Assembly (NCBI RefSeq): GCF_014495845.1
Contig: NZ_CP061080.1
Span: 62,001 to 126,000, forward strand
Direction of reading: 5' to 3'
From: Aquibium microcysteis
Lineage (GTDB): Bacteria > Pseudomonadota > Alphaproteobacteria > Rhizobiales > Rhizobiaceae
DNA length: 64,000 bases
The position numbers and the translations under genes are program-made. Position 1 is the stretch's first letter. Each line of letters begins with the position of its first letter. Shown here in pieces: positions 20,062-28,397 of the stretch. Below the pieces are notes generated by a model. The model had not been told where the DNA came from, made no database searches, and was given only the letters and a program-made list of their open reading frames with translations.

Positions 20062-20999
20062 GCCGTCACCCGCGGGTCGAGCAGCGGGTAGACCAGGTCG
20101 ACCGCGAGGTTCACCAGCACGTACATGAAGGCGATATAGAGCATGCAGCCCTGCACAACGGGATAGTCGCGGGCATAGATGCCGTCGACCAGCATGCGGC
20201 CGAGGCCGGGAATGGTGAACACCGTCTCGATGACGGCGATGTTGGCGAGCAGGCTGCCGAGGATCAGGCCGATCAGCGTCCAGGTCGGGGCGAACGCGTT
20301 GCGGAAGGCGTGGCGCCACATGACGGCCGCCTCCGACAGGCCCTTGGCGCGGGCATGGGTGATGTATTCGAGGCGCGCCACCTCGATGGTCGAGGCCCGC
20401 GCCATGCGGGCGATGGAACCGGATTCGGCGAGCACCAGGGTCGCGACCGGCAGGATGAGCGCGAGCGCCGCCAGCCCCGGGTCGCGGCTGAAGGGCACGT
20501 AGCCGACGATCGGCAGCCAGCCGAGCCACAGCCCGAAGACCAGCAGCAGCATGAGCCCGAGCCAGAAGCTCGGGATCGACAGGAGCACGGTGGCGATGCC
20601 GATGACGGCGAGGTCGGTGCCCTTGTTCTGCCGCCAGGCGGCGATCATCCCGGCCGGAACGGCGACCAGCGTGGCGAGCAGGATGGCGGCGAAGACGATC
20701 GTGGCCGAGACGGTGAAGCGGTCCCAGATCTCCGGCAGCACCGGATCGCCGGTGGCGATCGACCGGCCGAAATCGCCGGTCATGACGTCGCCGAGCCACA
20801 AGAGGTACTGCACGGCGACCGGCCGATCGAGACCCATCTCCTCGCGCAGCGCCTCCACCTGGCCGGGCTGGGCGAGGTCGCCCAGCATCAAGGCGGCCGG
20901 GTCGCCCGGGATCATCCGCATCAGCGCAAAGACGGTGAGCGACACGATCAGCAGCGTGGGGATCGCGCTCAGGATGCGGGTGAGGATGAAGCGTCCCAT
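20058..20999 (-). CDS. ABC transporter permease, DppB-like
   Basis: A 313-residue permease with the usual N-terminus (FILTRILSAIPTLLIVSLTV, RMIPGDPAALMLGD), six helices and the EAA loop EYITHARAKGLSEAAVMWRHAFRNA. It pairs with the DppC-like protein. The preceding C45 hydrolase gene ends 19 bases upstream, so all of these minus-strand genes likely form one operon read from the promoter near 22.2 kb. Confidence 0.95.
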   Translation of the reverse strand: MGRFILTRILSAIPTLLIVSLTVFALMRMIPGDPAALMLGDLAQPGQVEALREEMGLDRPVAVQYLLWLGDVMTGDFGRSIATGDPVLPEIWDRFTVSATIVFAAILLATLVAVPAGMIAAWRQNKGTDLAVIGIATVLLSIPSFWLGLMLLLVFGLWLGWLPIVGYVPFSRDPGLAALALILPVATLVLAESGSIARMARASTIEVARLEYITHARAKGLSEAAVMWRHAFRNAFAPTWTLIGLILGSLLANIAVIETVFTIPGLGRMLVDGIYARDYPVVQGCMLYIAFMYVLVNLAVDLVYPLLDPRVTA

Positions 21000-21018
21000 C
21001 GGCAGGCCTTGCCCTTCC

Positions 21019-22149
21019 TCAGGCGGCGCGTTCGGTCGCGCGGACGTCCATGGTCAGGTCGTAGCGGGTGAATGTGCGGTTGACGGCCGGCAGTGGCGCG
21101 ATCTCCATGACGCCCTGCGCCGGAGTCATGACGATCATCGCCACGGTGGCCGACAGGTTGCCTCCTTCCTTGCGCAGTGGCGGCCGGCAGACGCAGAAGG
21201 GCGAGCCGAAATCGTCGAACAGCGCCGCCTTCAGGTCGTCGACGACGACGTCGCCCTGGCGCGCCCGCAGCAGCATCTCGACGCGCTTGTCGCGGTAGAG
21301 GCTGTCGGGCACGTCGGCGAGCCCGGTCTCGCGCAGCTTCGACAGCGCGACCGCGCTCTGCCAATGGTTGGCGTGGACGATCATGCCGCGGTCGGGATGG
21401 ATCGCGAAGGCCTCGTCGGGCGCGCATTCGAGATCGACGGCATAGCCTTCGGCGGTGCTGAGCATCATGTTGTTGGAGCCCGATTTGGGCGTCGTCGCCA
21501 CCACCTTCAGCGCCAGGGCGAAATGTCGTGCCTCCAGCGCGCGGCGGCGGATGAAGGGCAGGGGGATGCCGAGCTCGCGGTAGTCGCGGTCGGATTCGAG
21601 GTAGTTGGCGGTGATCGCGATGCCGGCCGAATTGAAGCCGCTGCGGGCGAGGCCGCCGGCCTCGGTGAAGGTCAGGAGGTCCGGCCCGTCGTCGCGCAGG
21701 ATGCGCACCACCACCGAAGTCTCGGCGCATTCGGCCCGCCAGTCCCAGTTCTGGCCGTGGATCAGGTCGCCGTCGCGGGTCTCGCCCGGCAGCACCACGG
21801 CGCCGGTGCAGCCGTCGGGCTCGTCGTCGGCGATGCCCTTCTCGCGGCGGGCGAGCTGCAGCACCTCGGTGCGGGCATTGACCAGCATGATGGCGGCGAA
21901 GTCGACGCCGGCACCCTCGGCGATGCCCTCCATTTCCTCGACGAGGTCGGGGGCGAAAGCGGTGAGCCGCGGCCGGAAGGCCGCCGTGAAGCGGTCGATT
22001 TCGGGTTTGGCGAAGCCCAGCCGGCCGAGGCTGCCCGCGTAGAGATCGACCGAGGCTGCGATCCGCTGCCGTGCCTGTTCGCCGTAGAGGCGGCCGCGCG
22101 CGCGCGGTGCGCCGGAAATCTCGACGAGGGGAAACGGGGTGACGGTCAT
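21019..22149 (-). CDS. C45-family autoproteolytic acyltransferase/hydrolase (Ntn fold)
   Basis: A 376-residue protein of the isopenicillin-N acyltransferase / peptidase C45 family. The start GAPRARGRLYGEQARQRI is typical, followed by MLVNARTEV. The autocatalytic nucleophile is Cys114 in DGCTGAVV, and HGQNWDW, DLLTFTEAGGLARSGFNSAGI and VHANHW are conserved blocks. No signal peptide is seen, so it acts in the cytosol on an imported amide, for example an N-acyl amino acid, peptide or beta-lactam side chain. It is the first gene of the transporter operon, divergent from the GntR regulator. Confidence 0.9.
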   Translation of the reverse strand: MTVTPFPLVEISGAPRARGRLYGEQARQRIAASVDLYAGSLGRLGFAKPEIDRFTAAFRPRLTAFAPDLVEEMEGIAEGAGVDFAAIMLVNARTEVLQLARREKGIADDEPDGCTGAVVLPGETRDGDLIHGQNWDWRAECAETSVVVRILRDDGPDLLTFTEAGGLARSGFNSAGIAITANYLESDRDYRELGIPLPFIRRRALEARHFALALKVVATTPKSGSNNMMLSTAEGYAVDLECAPDEAFAIHPDRGMIVHANHWQSAVALSKLRETGLADVPDSLYRDKRVEMLLRARQGDVVVDDLKAALFDDFGSPFCVCRPPLRKEGGNLSATVAMIVMTPAQGVMEIAPLPAVNRTFTRYDLTMDVRATERAA

Positions 22150-22170
22150 GGGCTGCTTCCGACTGCGTTT

Positions 22171-22216
22171 GTGTACACCTTAGTGCATTATGAGCGCATG
22201 AAAAGCATTATTTTCA
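22171..22216. promoter_or_regulatory. candidate GntR operators between the C45 gene and its regulator
   Basis: The divergent gap holds an 8-base perfect palindrome GTGTACAC (22171-22178) and a perfect dyad TGAAAA-N6-TTTTCA (22199-22216). The first resembles the GT-N-AC core bound by FCD-type GntR regulators. Further on, TATAGT at 22252-22257 is a likely -10 for the regulator gene. Confidence 0.5.
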
Positions 22217-22298
22217 CCCGAAGACGCTTAGGCAATGTCTTGCGATGCTTCTATAGTGGCGCATGGATGGTATGGCTGCGACACGGGAGGCTGGGCCG

Positions 22299-23213
22299 AT
22301 GGACAGCGAGACGGAGGAGGACCTCGGGGCCGACGGCGCCAGTCCGCTGCAGATCGATCTCGCCCGGCGAATCCTGCAGCGCCTGCGCGACGGCGGTGCC
22401 GCGGTCGGCGCCCGCGTCTCGGCGCCGGAACTCGCGCGCAGCTTCGGCGTGTCGCGCTCGCCGGTGAGCGCTGCCCTCGACCTGCTCGTCGCCCGCGGCG
22501 TGCTCGCGCCGATGGAGACGCGCGGTCTCCAGGTGGCGCAGGATCTCGCCGCGATCGATCCCGAGACGGTGCTGCCGACGTCGCCGCACGAGGCGCTCTA
22601 CCGGCAGATGATGCGGGAGCGCGCGCGCGGAGAACTGCCGCAGGAGGTGTCGGAGGCCGAGCTGATGCCGCGCTACAACCTGCCGCGCGGCGCGGTGCGC
22701 AAGCTTCTGCTGCGCTTTGCCGCCGAGGGGCTGGCGCAACGGCTGCCCGGCCATGGCTGGCGCTTCGCCGAATCGCTGGAAGGCGAGGACGCCTACCGCG
22801 AGAGCTACGAGTTCCGCATGGTCGTGGAATGCGCCGGGCTCAGGGCGCCGGGTTTCCACGCCGATCCGGCGCAACTCGCGCCGATCCGCCGGGCGCATGA
22901 GCGGGTGCTCGCCGACAGCGGCCGCAGCACCGGCGCCGACGAGTGGTTCCGCATCAACTCCGCCTTCCACGAGACGCTGGCGGCCTGCTCGGGCAACCGC
23001 TTCCTCGCCGACGCCGTCCGCCAGCAGAACAATCTGCGCCGGATGCAGGAATCGGCGGGCTACGAGGAACTGCCGCCCGGCCGCATCGAGCAGTCCTGCC
23101 GCGAGCACGTGGCGATCCTCGACGCGGTCGAGGCGGGCGACGTGGAATGGGCGGAAGCCCTGCTGCGCCAGCACCTGCGCCAGGCGGCGGATTTCAGCCT
23201 GCCGCGCCGCTGA
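22299..23213 (+). CDS. GntR-family regulator with two winged-helix domains and an FCD-like domain
   Basis: The 304-residue product has an N-terminal GntR-type winged helix (SAPELARSFGVSRSPVSAAL), then a second winged-helix-like segment (SEAELMPRYNLPRGAVRKLL), then an FCD-type C-terminal domain (YEFRMVVECAGLRAPG, FHETLAACSGN, EHVAILDAVEAGDVEWAEALLRQHL). The frame is open to ATG 22263, but ATG 22299 has GGGAGG eight bases before it, and a TATAGT -10 box at 22252 would start RNA near 22264, so 22299 is preferred. It probably controls the divergent C45 and transporter operon. Confidence 0.88.
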   Translation: MDSETEEDLGADGASPLQIDLARRILQRLRDGGAAVGARVSAPELARSFGVSRSPVSAALDLLVARGVLAPMETRGLQVAQDLAAIDPETVLPTSPHEALYRQMMRERARGELPQEVSEAELMPRYNLPRGAVRKLLLRFAAEGLAQRLPGHGWRFAESLEGEDAYRESYEFRMVVECAGLRAPGFHADPAQLAPIRRAHERVLADSGRSTGADEWFRINSAFHETLAACSGNRFLADAVRQQNNLRRMQESAGYEELPPGRIEQSCREHVAILDAVEAGDVEWAEALLRQHLRQAADFSLPRR

Positions 23214-23285
23214 ACCGCGCAGGCCCGATCCGACGGCTGCGCTGGCGCTTCCCTGGCGGCACCGGCCTGGGCTATGGCAGGCGCC

Positions 23286-24374
23286 ATGAGCACGACAGAC
23301 GAAGACAGCCGCTTCATGGCCGCCGCGATCAGACTGGCCCGCCGCAACCTCGGCCGCACGGGGACCAACCCGTCCGTCGGCTGCGTGATCGTGCGCGACG
23401 GCATGGTCGTGGGGCGCGGCGTCACGGCGCCGGGCGGACGCCCGCACGCCGAGCCCGTCGCGCTGGCAGAGGCCGGCGAACTGGCCAGAGGCGCCACCGC
23501 CTACGTGACGCTCGAACCCTGCGCCCACCACGGCGCCACGCCGCCCTGCGCGCGCACGCTGATCACGGCGGGCATCGCGCGGGTGGTGACGGCGGTGGTC
23601 GACCCGGACGAGCGGGTGAACTCGAAGGGCCATGCGATGCTGCGCGCGGCCGGCGTTGCCGTCGAGACCGGGCTCATGGAGGCCGAGGCCAGGCACGGCC
23701 TCGCGTCATACCTCGTTCACAAGAGCCTGCGCCGGCCCTTCGTCACGCTGAAGCTCGCCGTCTCGCCCGACGGGCTGCTCGGAGTGCGCGACGAACGGCA
23801 GGTGGCGATCACCGGCGCCGAGGCGCGCGCGCAGGTCCACCTGATGCGCGCCGAACACCATGCGATCCTGATCGGCGCGGGCACGGCGATCGAGGACGAT
23901 CCGGAACTCACCTGCCGCCTGGCAGGGCTGGCGGACCAGTCCCGGCTGCGCATCGTGCTGGACGCGAATTCGCGGCTCCATGCCGGGCTGAAGCTCGTCG
24001 CCACCGCGCGTGACGTGCCGCTGCTGGTGGCAGGACCTGCCAATCCCGCGCTCGCCGACAGCGGTGCGGAGTTTCTCGCCTGCGAGTTCGACGACGGGCG
24101 GATCGCGCTTCCCGAACTGCTCGAGGATCTCGGCGCGCGCGGCGTCCAGAGCGTCATGGTCGAAGGCGGCGCTCGGGTCGCGGCGGCCTTCCTGGAGGCC
24201 GGGCTGGTGGACCGGATCGTGCTCTTCGTCGGCGCGCGGCCGGTGGGCGCCGGCATCGATCCGGCGCGCCATGTCATCTCGCCGATCGGCCCGGACACGC
24301 GTCCGCAGGGCTTCATGTTGACAGCGACGGAGGCTTTCGGCGAAGACCGCTCGTTCATCTTCGACAGGGCCTGA
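23286..24374 (+). CDS. ribD: bifunctional pyrimidine deaminase/reductase RibD
   Basis: RibD does the second and third steps of riboflavin synthesis. The deaminase half has the zinc motif H54-A-E and C79/C88 (LEPCAHHGATPPC); the reductase half starts around residue 145 (RRPFVTLKLAVSPDG) and includes VMVEGGARVAAAFL. The length is 362 residues with this start; a second ATG at 23274 would add four residues, and neither has a strong ribosome site. It is the first gene of the rib cluster and ends two bases before ribE. Confidence 0.95.
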   Translation: MSTTDEDSRFMAAAIRLARRNLGRTGTNPSVGCVIVRDGMVVGRGVTAPGGRPHAEPVALAEAGELARGATAYVTLEPCAHHGATPPCARTLITAGIARVVTAVVDPDERVNSKGHAMLRAAGVAVETGLMEAEARHGLASYLVHKSLRRPFVTLKLAVSPDGLLGVRDERQVAITGAEARAQVHLMRAEHHAILIGAGTAIEDDPELTCRLAGLADQSRLRIVLDANSRLHAGLKLVATARDVPLLVAGPANPALADSGAEFLACEFDDGRIALPELLEDLGARGVQSVMVEGGARVAAAFLEAGLVDRIVLFVGARPVGAGIDPARHVISPIGPDTRPQGFMLTATEAFGEDRSFIFDRA

Positions 24375-24376
24375 CC

Positions 24377-24994
24377 ATGTTCACGGGTATCATCACCGAC
24401 GTCGGCACCGTCGCCGAGAAGCGCCCACTCAACGAGGGCGTGCGGTTCCGCGTCGAGACCGCCTACGATCCGGCGACCATCGCCATCGGCGCCTCGATTG
24501 CCTGTTCGGGCGTGTGCCTGACCGTCGTGTCGCTGCCGCCGGAAGGCTCCAATGCGCGCTGGTTCGAAGTCGAGGCCTGGGAAGAGGCGCTGCGGCTGAC
24601 CACGGTCGCCGAGTGGCAGGTCGGCACCCGCATCAACACCGAGCGCGCGTTGAAGATCGGCGACGAACTGGGCGGGCACATCGTCTCGGGCCATGCCGAC
24701 GGCAAGGCGGCCATCGTGGCCCGCAAGGAGGAGGGAGACGCGGTGCGTTTCACCCTGGAGGCGCCGGCCGAACTCGCCCGCTTCATCGCGCCGAAGGGCT
24801 CGGTGGCGCTCGACGGCACCTCGTTGACGGTCAACAGGGTCGAGGGACGCCGATTCGACGTGCTCCTCATCCAGCACTCCCTGTCCGTCACGACATGGGG
24901 CGCGCGGCAGGTGGGCGATGCGGTGAACCTCGAGGTGGACACCATGGCCCGATATGCGGCGCGGCTGGCGGAGGCCGACCGGGAACCGGCCTGA
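24377..24994 (+). CDS. ribE: riboflavin synthase, alpha chain
   Basis: A 205-residue protein with the two tandem lumazine-binding barrels of riboflavin synthase. The N-terminal barrel opens MFTGIITDVGTVAEK and contains IACSGVCLTVV; the second holds GHIVSGHADGKAAIV and the conserved SVALDGTSLTVNRVEG. It makes riboflavin from two 6,7-dimethyl-8-ribityllumazine molecules, which RibH supplies. Confidence 0.97.
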   Translation: MFTGIITDVGTVAEKRPLNEGVRFRVETAYDPATIAIGASIACSGVCLTVVSLPPEGSNARWFEVEAWEEALRLTTVAEWQVGTRINTERALKIGDELGGHIVSGHADGKAAIVARKEEGDAVRFTLEAPAELARFIAPKGSVALDGTSLTVNRVEGRRFDVLLIQHSLSVTTWGARQVGDAVNLEVDTMARYAARLAEADREPA

Positions 24995-25043
24995 ACACCC
25001 GCCGCGGCGGCGGACGAAGCCGAGGACGGGAGGGAGACCGGCG

Positions 25044-25889
25044 ATGCGGATCCTGTCGCTCAACGCCTGGGGCGGTCGGGTCTTCGAGCCGCTGCTGCCT
25101 TTTCTGGCGGCCGTCGACGCCGACGTGCTCTGCCTCCAGGAGGTCGTGCGCACGCCCGGTGCCGGAATCGGCTGGCTGAGCTATAGGGGCGACGGCGACG
25201 AGCTGCCGCAGCGGGCAAACCTCTACGACGAGATCCGCGCAACCTTTCCCGGCCACGACTCGTGTTTCTTCCCGTCGGCACGTGGCGTGCTGCACGGCCA
25301 TGGCGGCGTGCTGCACGCCCCCGACGGCGGACTGCACGAGGATGACGGCGCCTTTTCGTCCGAGTTCGGCCTCGCGACCTGCACGCGCCGCTCCCTGCCG
25401 GTGATCGGGCAGGCGCTCGACTTCGTCCACGGTTCCTTCTCGCCCGACGGATGGGGCGCGCATCCGCGTCCGCGCAACGCCCATGGCGTCCGGCTCTTCG
25501 ACGAAGCGACAGGCGAGGTCATCTGCGTGGTGCACCTGCACGGGCTGCGCGAACTGTCCGGCAAGGGCGACACGCCGCACCGGCGCGCGCAGGCCCACGC
25601 GCTGGTCCGGCTGATCCGGCGCATCTGGAACGAGGGCGAACGACTGGTCGTCTGCGGCGACTTCAACCTGCTGCCGGGCAGCGAGACCTTCGCCATCCTC
25701 GGCAGGCTCGGCCTCACCGATCTCGTCACGACGCGGGGTTTCACGGACACGCGGACCTCGTTCTACGGCAAGGACAGCCGCTTCGCGGACTATCTGCTGG
25801 TGACGCCGAACGTCGACGTCCGCCGCTTCGACGTCGTCGCGAGCCCCGAAGTATCGGATCATCGGCCGCTGCTGCTCGACATCGGCTGA
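25044..25889 (+). CDS. endonuclease/exonuclease/phosphatase family protein
   Basis: A 281-residue protein of the EEP (DNase I-like) superfamily. The metal and catalytic motifs are LSLNAWGG near the N-terminus, LCLQEVVR (metal Glu), VCGDFNLLP (Asp-x-Asn) and SDHRPLLLDIG (Asp-His) at the C-terminus. Residues around 85-105 form a Gly/His-rich insertion with the near-repeat VLHGHGG / VLHAPDGG. No signal peptide is visible. ATG 25044 has GGGAGGGAGACCGGCG upstream. Its location between ribE and ribH is unusual; its substrate is not known. Confidence 0.85.
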   Translation: MRILSLNAWGGRVFEPLLPFLAAVDADVLCLQEVVRTPGAGIGWLSYRGDGDELPQRANLYDEIRATFPGHDSCFFPSARGVLHGHGGVLHAPDGGLHEDDGAFSSEFGLATCTRRSLPVIGQALDFVHGSFSPDGWGAHPRPRNAHGVRLFDEATGEVICVVHLHGLRELSGKGDTPHRRAQAHALVRLIRRIWNEGERLVVCGDFNLLPGSETFAILGRLGLTDLVTTRGFTDTRTSFYGKDSRFADYLLVTPNVDVRRFDVVASPEVSDHRPLLLDIG

Positions 25890-25979
25890 CCGGCGCGGCG
25901 AAGTCGCACCGGCCGAGGGCGCAAATGGCTTGCGGCGCGACGCCGATCGGCATAAGTCACCGAGGATCCGGAGACAGAC

Positions 25980-26468
25980 ATGGCATCCACGACGCATCAG
26001 GGCTCGGCTTTCCTTCGGCCCGAGGGAAAGACCCATCTTCTCATCATCGAGGCGCGCTTCTACGACGACCTCGCCGACGCGCTGCTCGACGGCGCCAGGG
26101 CGGCGCTCGACGAGGCCGGGGCAACCTACGACGTCGTCACCGTGCCGGGGGCGCTGGAGATTCCCGGCGTCATCACCTTCGCCCTCGACGGCGCGGAGGA
26201 GGGCGGCACGAGCTATGACGGCTTCGTGGCGCTCGGCACCGTGATCCGCGGCGAGACCTATCATTTCGAGATCGTCGCCAATGAATCCAGCCGCAAGCTG
26301 ATGGACCTCGCCGTCGCTGAATCGCTGGCGATCGGCAACGGGATCCTGACCACCGAGAACGAGGCGCAGGCCTGGGCCCGGGCGCGCCGCAGCGAAGGCG
26401 ACAAGGGCGGATTCGCCGCGCGCGCCGCGCTGACCATGATCGCGCTGCGCGACAAGCTCGGAGCCTGA
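25980..26468 (+). CDS. ribH: 6,7-dimethyl-8-ribityllumazine synthase
   Basis: Lumazine synthase of 162 residues. Core motifs are [53 protein letters not shown] and [15 protein letters not shown]. The histidine in TYHFE is the usual catalytic residue. It makes the substrate of RibE. nusB follows after three bases, the common rib-nusB coupling of alphaproteobacteria. Confidence 0.97.
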   Translation: MASTTHQGSAFLRPEGKTHLLIIEARFYDDLADALLDGARAALDEAGATYDVVTVPGALEIPGVITFALDGAEEGGTSYDGFVALGTVIRGETYHFEIVANESSRKLMDLAVAESLAIGNGILTTENEAQAWARARRSEGDKGGFAARAALTMIALRDKLGA

Positions 26469-26471
26469 GGC

Positions 26472-26972
26472 GTGGCACCGGAAGGAAAGCCGACCCCGGG
26501 CGGGCCGCGCCAGGCCAACAAGCGCGGTGCGGCGCGTCTGGCGGCCGTACAGGCGCTCTATCAGATGGACGTCGCCGGAAGCGGGCTCCTGGAGATCACC
26601 GCTGAGTACGAGTCCTTCCGGCTCGGCAAGGAGATCGACGGCGCGCTCTATCTGGAGTCCGACCCGCAATGGTTCCGCGCGATCCTGGCCGGCGTGGTCG
26701 AGAACCAGAAGGTGGTCGACCCGTTGATCCGCCAGGCGCTGACGGAGGACTGGCCGCTGTCGCGGCTCGATTCGACGCTGCGGGCCATCCTTCGCGCCGG
26801 CGTCTACGAGCTCATGGAGCGCAAGGACGTTCCCATCGCCGTGATCGTGTCCGAATATGTCGACATCGCCAAGGCCTTCTACGAGGAGGAGGAGCCGAAG
26901 CTCGTGAACGCGGTGCTCGACCGCGTCTCGCGTCGCATCCGCGGCGAGGGCCGGGGCAGGGACGCATCGTGA
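26472..26972 (+). CDS. nusB: transcription antitermination factor NusB
   Basis: NusB is a 166-residue all-helical protein that binds boxA RNA with NusE to prevent premature termination of rRNA transcripts. Seen here are [18 protein letters not shown] at the N-terminus, then [19 protein letters not shown] and [14 protein letters not shown] in the C-terminal half. The start is GTG at 26472, three bases after the ribH stop. Its own stop overlaps the GTG of the next gene. Confidence 0.96.
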   Translation: MAPEGKPTPGGPRQANKRGAARLAAVQALYQMDVAGSGLLEITAEYESFRLGKEIDGALYLESDPQWFRAILAGVVENQKVVDPLIRQALTEDWPLSRLDSTLRAILRAGVYELMERKDVPIAVIVSEYVDIAKAFYEEEEPKLVNAVLDRVSRRIRGEGRGRDAS

Positions 26973-28192
26973 TCGAAGGGCTGGCAGCGCGGGAGAAGGA
27001 GGCGCGGCGCACCGCCATCATCCTCGCATGCGCCAGCGCCATCGTCGGTGCGGCGGCACCGATCTCCATCTCCACCGGCGGTCTCGCCGGCCACTATCTG
27101 CTGGACGCCGACAAGTCGCTCGCGACCGCACCGGTGACCGCCTACAACGTCGGCGTCGCGCTCGGCGCTCTGCCGCTGGCCATGATCGTGCGCCGCTTCG
27201 GCCAGCGCAACGGCTTCATCGGCGGCACGCTGGCGACGGCGGCGGGCGGGGCACTGGCCGCCTTCGCCCTGTTCCGCGGCGACTTCTGGCTGTTCGCCGT
27301 CGGGCTGCTCGTCGTCGGTTTCGGCGGCGCCTCCGTGCAGCAATATCGTTTCGCGGCCGCCGACAACGCGCCGTCCACCTACAAGGGCAAGGCGATCTCG
27401 ACCGTGCTGACCGGCGGTGTGGTCATGGCGGTGGTCGGGCCGCAGGTGGTGATCTTCTCGCGCGAACTGTTCGCGCCTGTGATGTTCGCCGGGTCCTATG
27501 TCGCGATCATCGTATTGGCGGCGATCGGCGCCGTCATCCTGTCCTTCCTGCGCCTGCACGACCGGCAGGCCCGGCCGGTCGTGGAATCGACGCTGCCGCC
27601 GCGCTCGACCCTGGAGATCTTCACCCAGCCGCGCTTCATGGTGGCCCTGCTCTGCGCCATCGGCAGCTACGCGCTGATGAGCTTCATGATGACGGGCGCG
27701 CCGATCGCCATGGTCGGCTGCGGCTTCTCGCCCGACGAGGCCGCGCTCGGGATCTCCTGGCACGTCATGGCAATGTTCGCGCCGAGCTTCTTTACCGGCC
27801 GGCTGGTGGCGCGCTTCGGCAAGGAGACGATCGTGGCGATCGGGCTGCTGCTTCTGGTCGCCTGTTCGGTCGTGGCTCTTTCGGGCATCGCGCTTTGGCA
27901 GTTCTGGACCGCGCTGATCCTGCTCGGCATCGGCTGGAACTTCGGCTTCATCGGCGCGACCGCGATGGTATCGGAGACCTACACCGACGCCGAGAAGGGC
28001 AAGGTGTCGGGCCTGCACGACTTTCTCCTGTTCGGCTCGGTCGCCTTCGGATCACTGATGGCGGGCGCAGTCTACAACAACTGGGGCTGGGATATGCTGG
28101 CCTGGATCACCTTCCCGGTCATCGCGCTCTGCCTCGGGTCGCTCTGCTGGCTGTGGCTGCTGACGCGCGGCAGCGTCCACCGCCCCGCCTGA
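26969..28192 (+). CDS. MFS transporter
   Basis: A 407-residue membrane protein with twelve predicted helices. Between helices 2 and 3 the sequence [14 protein letters not shown] matches the MFS loop pattern, and [14 protein letters not shown] is the equivalent in the second half. GTG 26969 overlaps the nusB stop by 4 bases (GTGA), so it is co-translated; the earlier open frame belongs to nusB sequence. The central loop after helix 6 is short and basic. The substrate is unknown. Confidence 0.85.
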   Translation: MIEGLAAREKEARRTAIILACASAIVGAAAPISISTGGLAGHYLLDADKSLATAPVTAYNVGVALGALPLAMIVRRFGQRNGFIGGTLATAAGGALAAFALFRGDFWLFAVGLLVVGFGGASVQQYRFAAADNAPSTYKGKAISTVLTGGVVMAVVGPQVVIFSRELFAPVMFAGSYVAIIVLAAIGAVILSFLRLHDRQARPVVESTLPPRSTLEIFTQPRFMVALLCAIGSYALMSFMMTGAPIAMVGCGFSPDEAALGISWHVMAMFAPSFFTGRLVARFGKETIVAIGLLLLVACSVVALSGIALWQFWTALILLGIGWNFGFIGATAMVSETYTDAEKGKVSGLHDFLLFGSVAFGSLMAGAVYNNWGWDMLAWITFPVIALCLGSLCWLWLLTRGSVHRPA

Positions 28193-28271
28193 CGCAGCGG
28201 CGGTCGGGGACCCGACCTCGACCGGGTGCTGCCGGGCGGCACCGAAAGCCGCGCAAAACCATAACAAATCC

Positions 28272-28300
28272 TTGACGTTGCCTTGGCCGTTCCGGATAAA
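28272..28300 (+). promoter_or_regulatory. promoter of hppA
   Basis: TTGACG (28272-28277) and GATAAA (28295-28300) are separated by 17 bases, a good match to the housekeeping sigma-70-type consensus. The transcript would have a leader of roughly 90 bases before the hppA ATG. Confidence 0.6.
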
Positions 28301-28397
28301 GCCGGACGCTGGGCGCAAACCGGTTCCTGCCGGTTCCGCCTGGTCACCCAAAGGCCCGGGGAGGGGTTCGTCGGGCCACCATTCGAGGAATTCCGCA

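Noticed and set aside
17545..20091. Long plus-strand frame opposite the ABC transporter genes
   Set aside because: Antisense shadow. The minus strand has intact Walker, signature and permease motifs.
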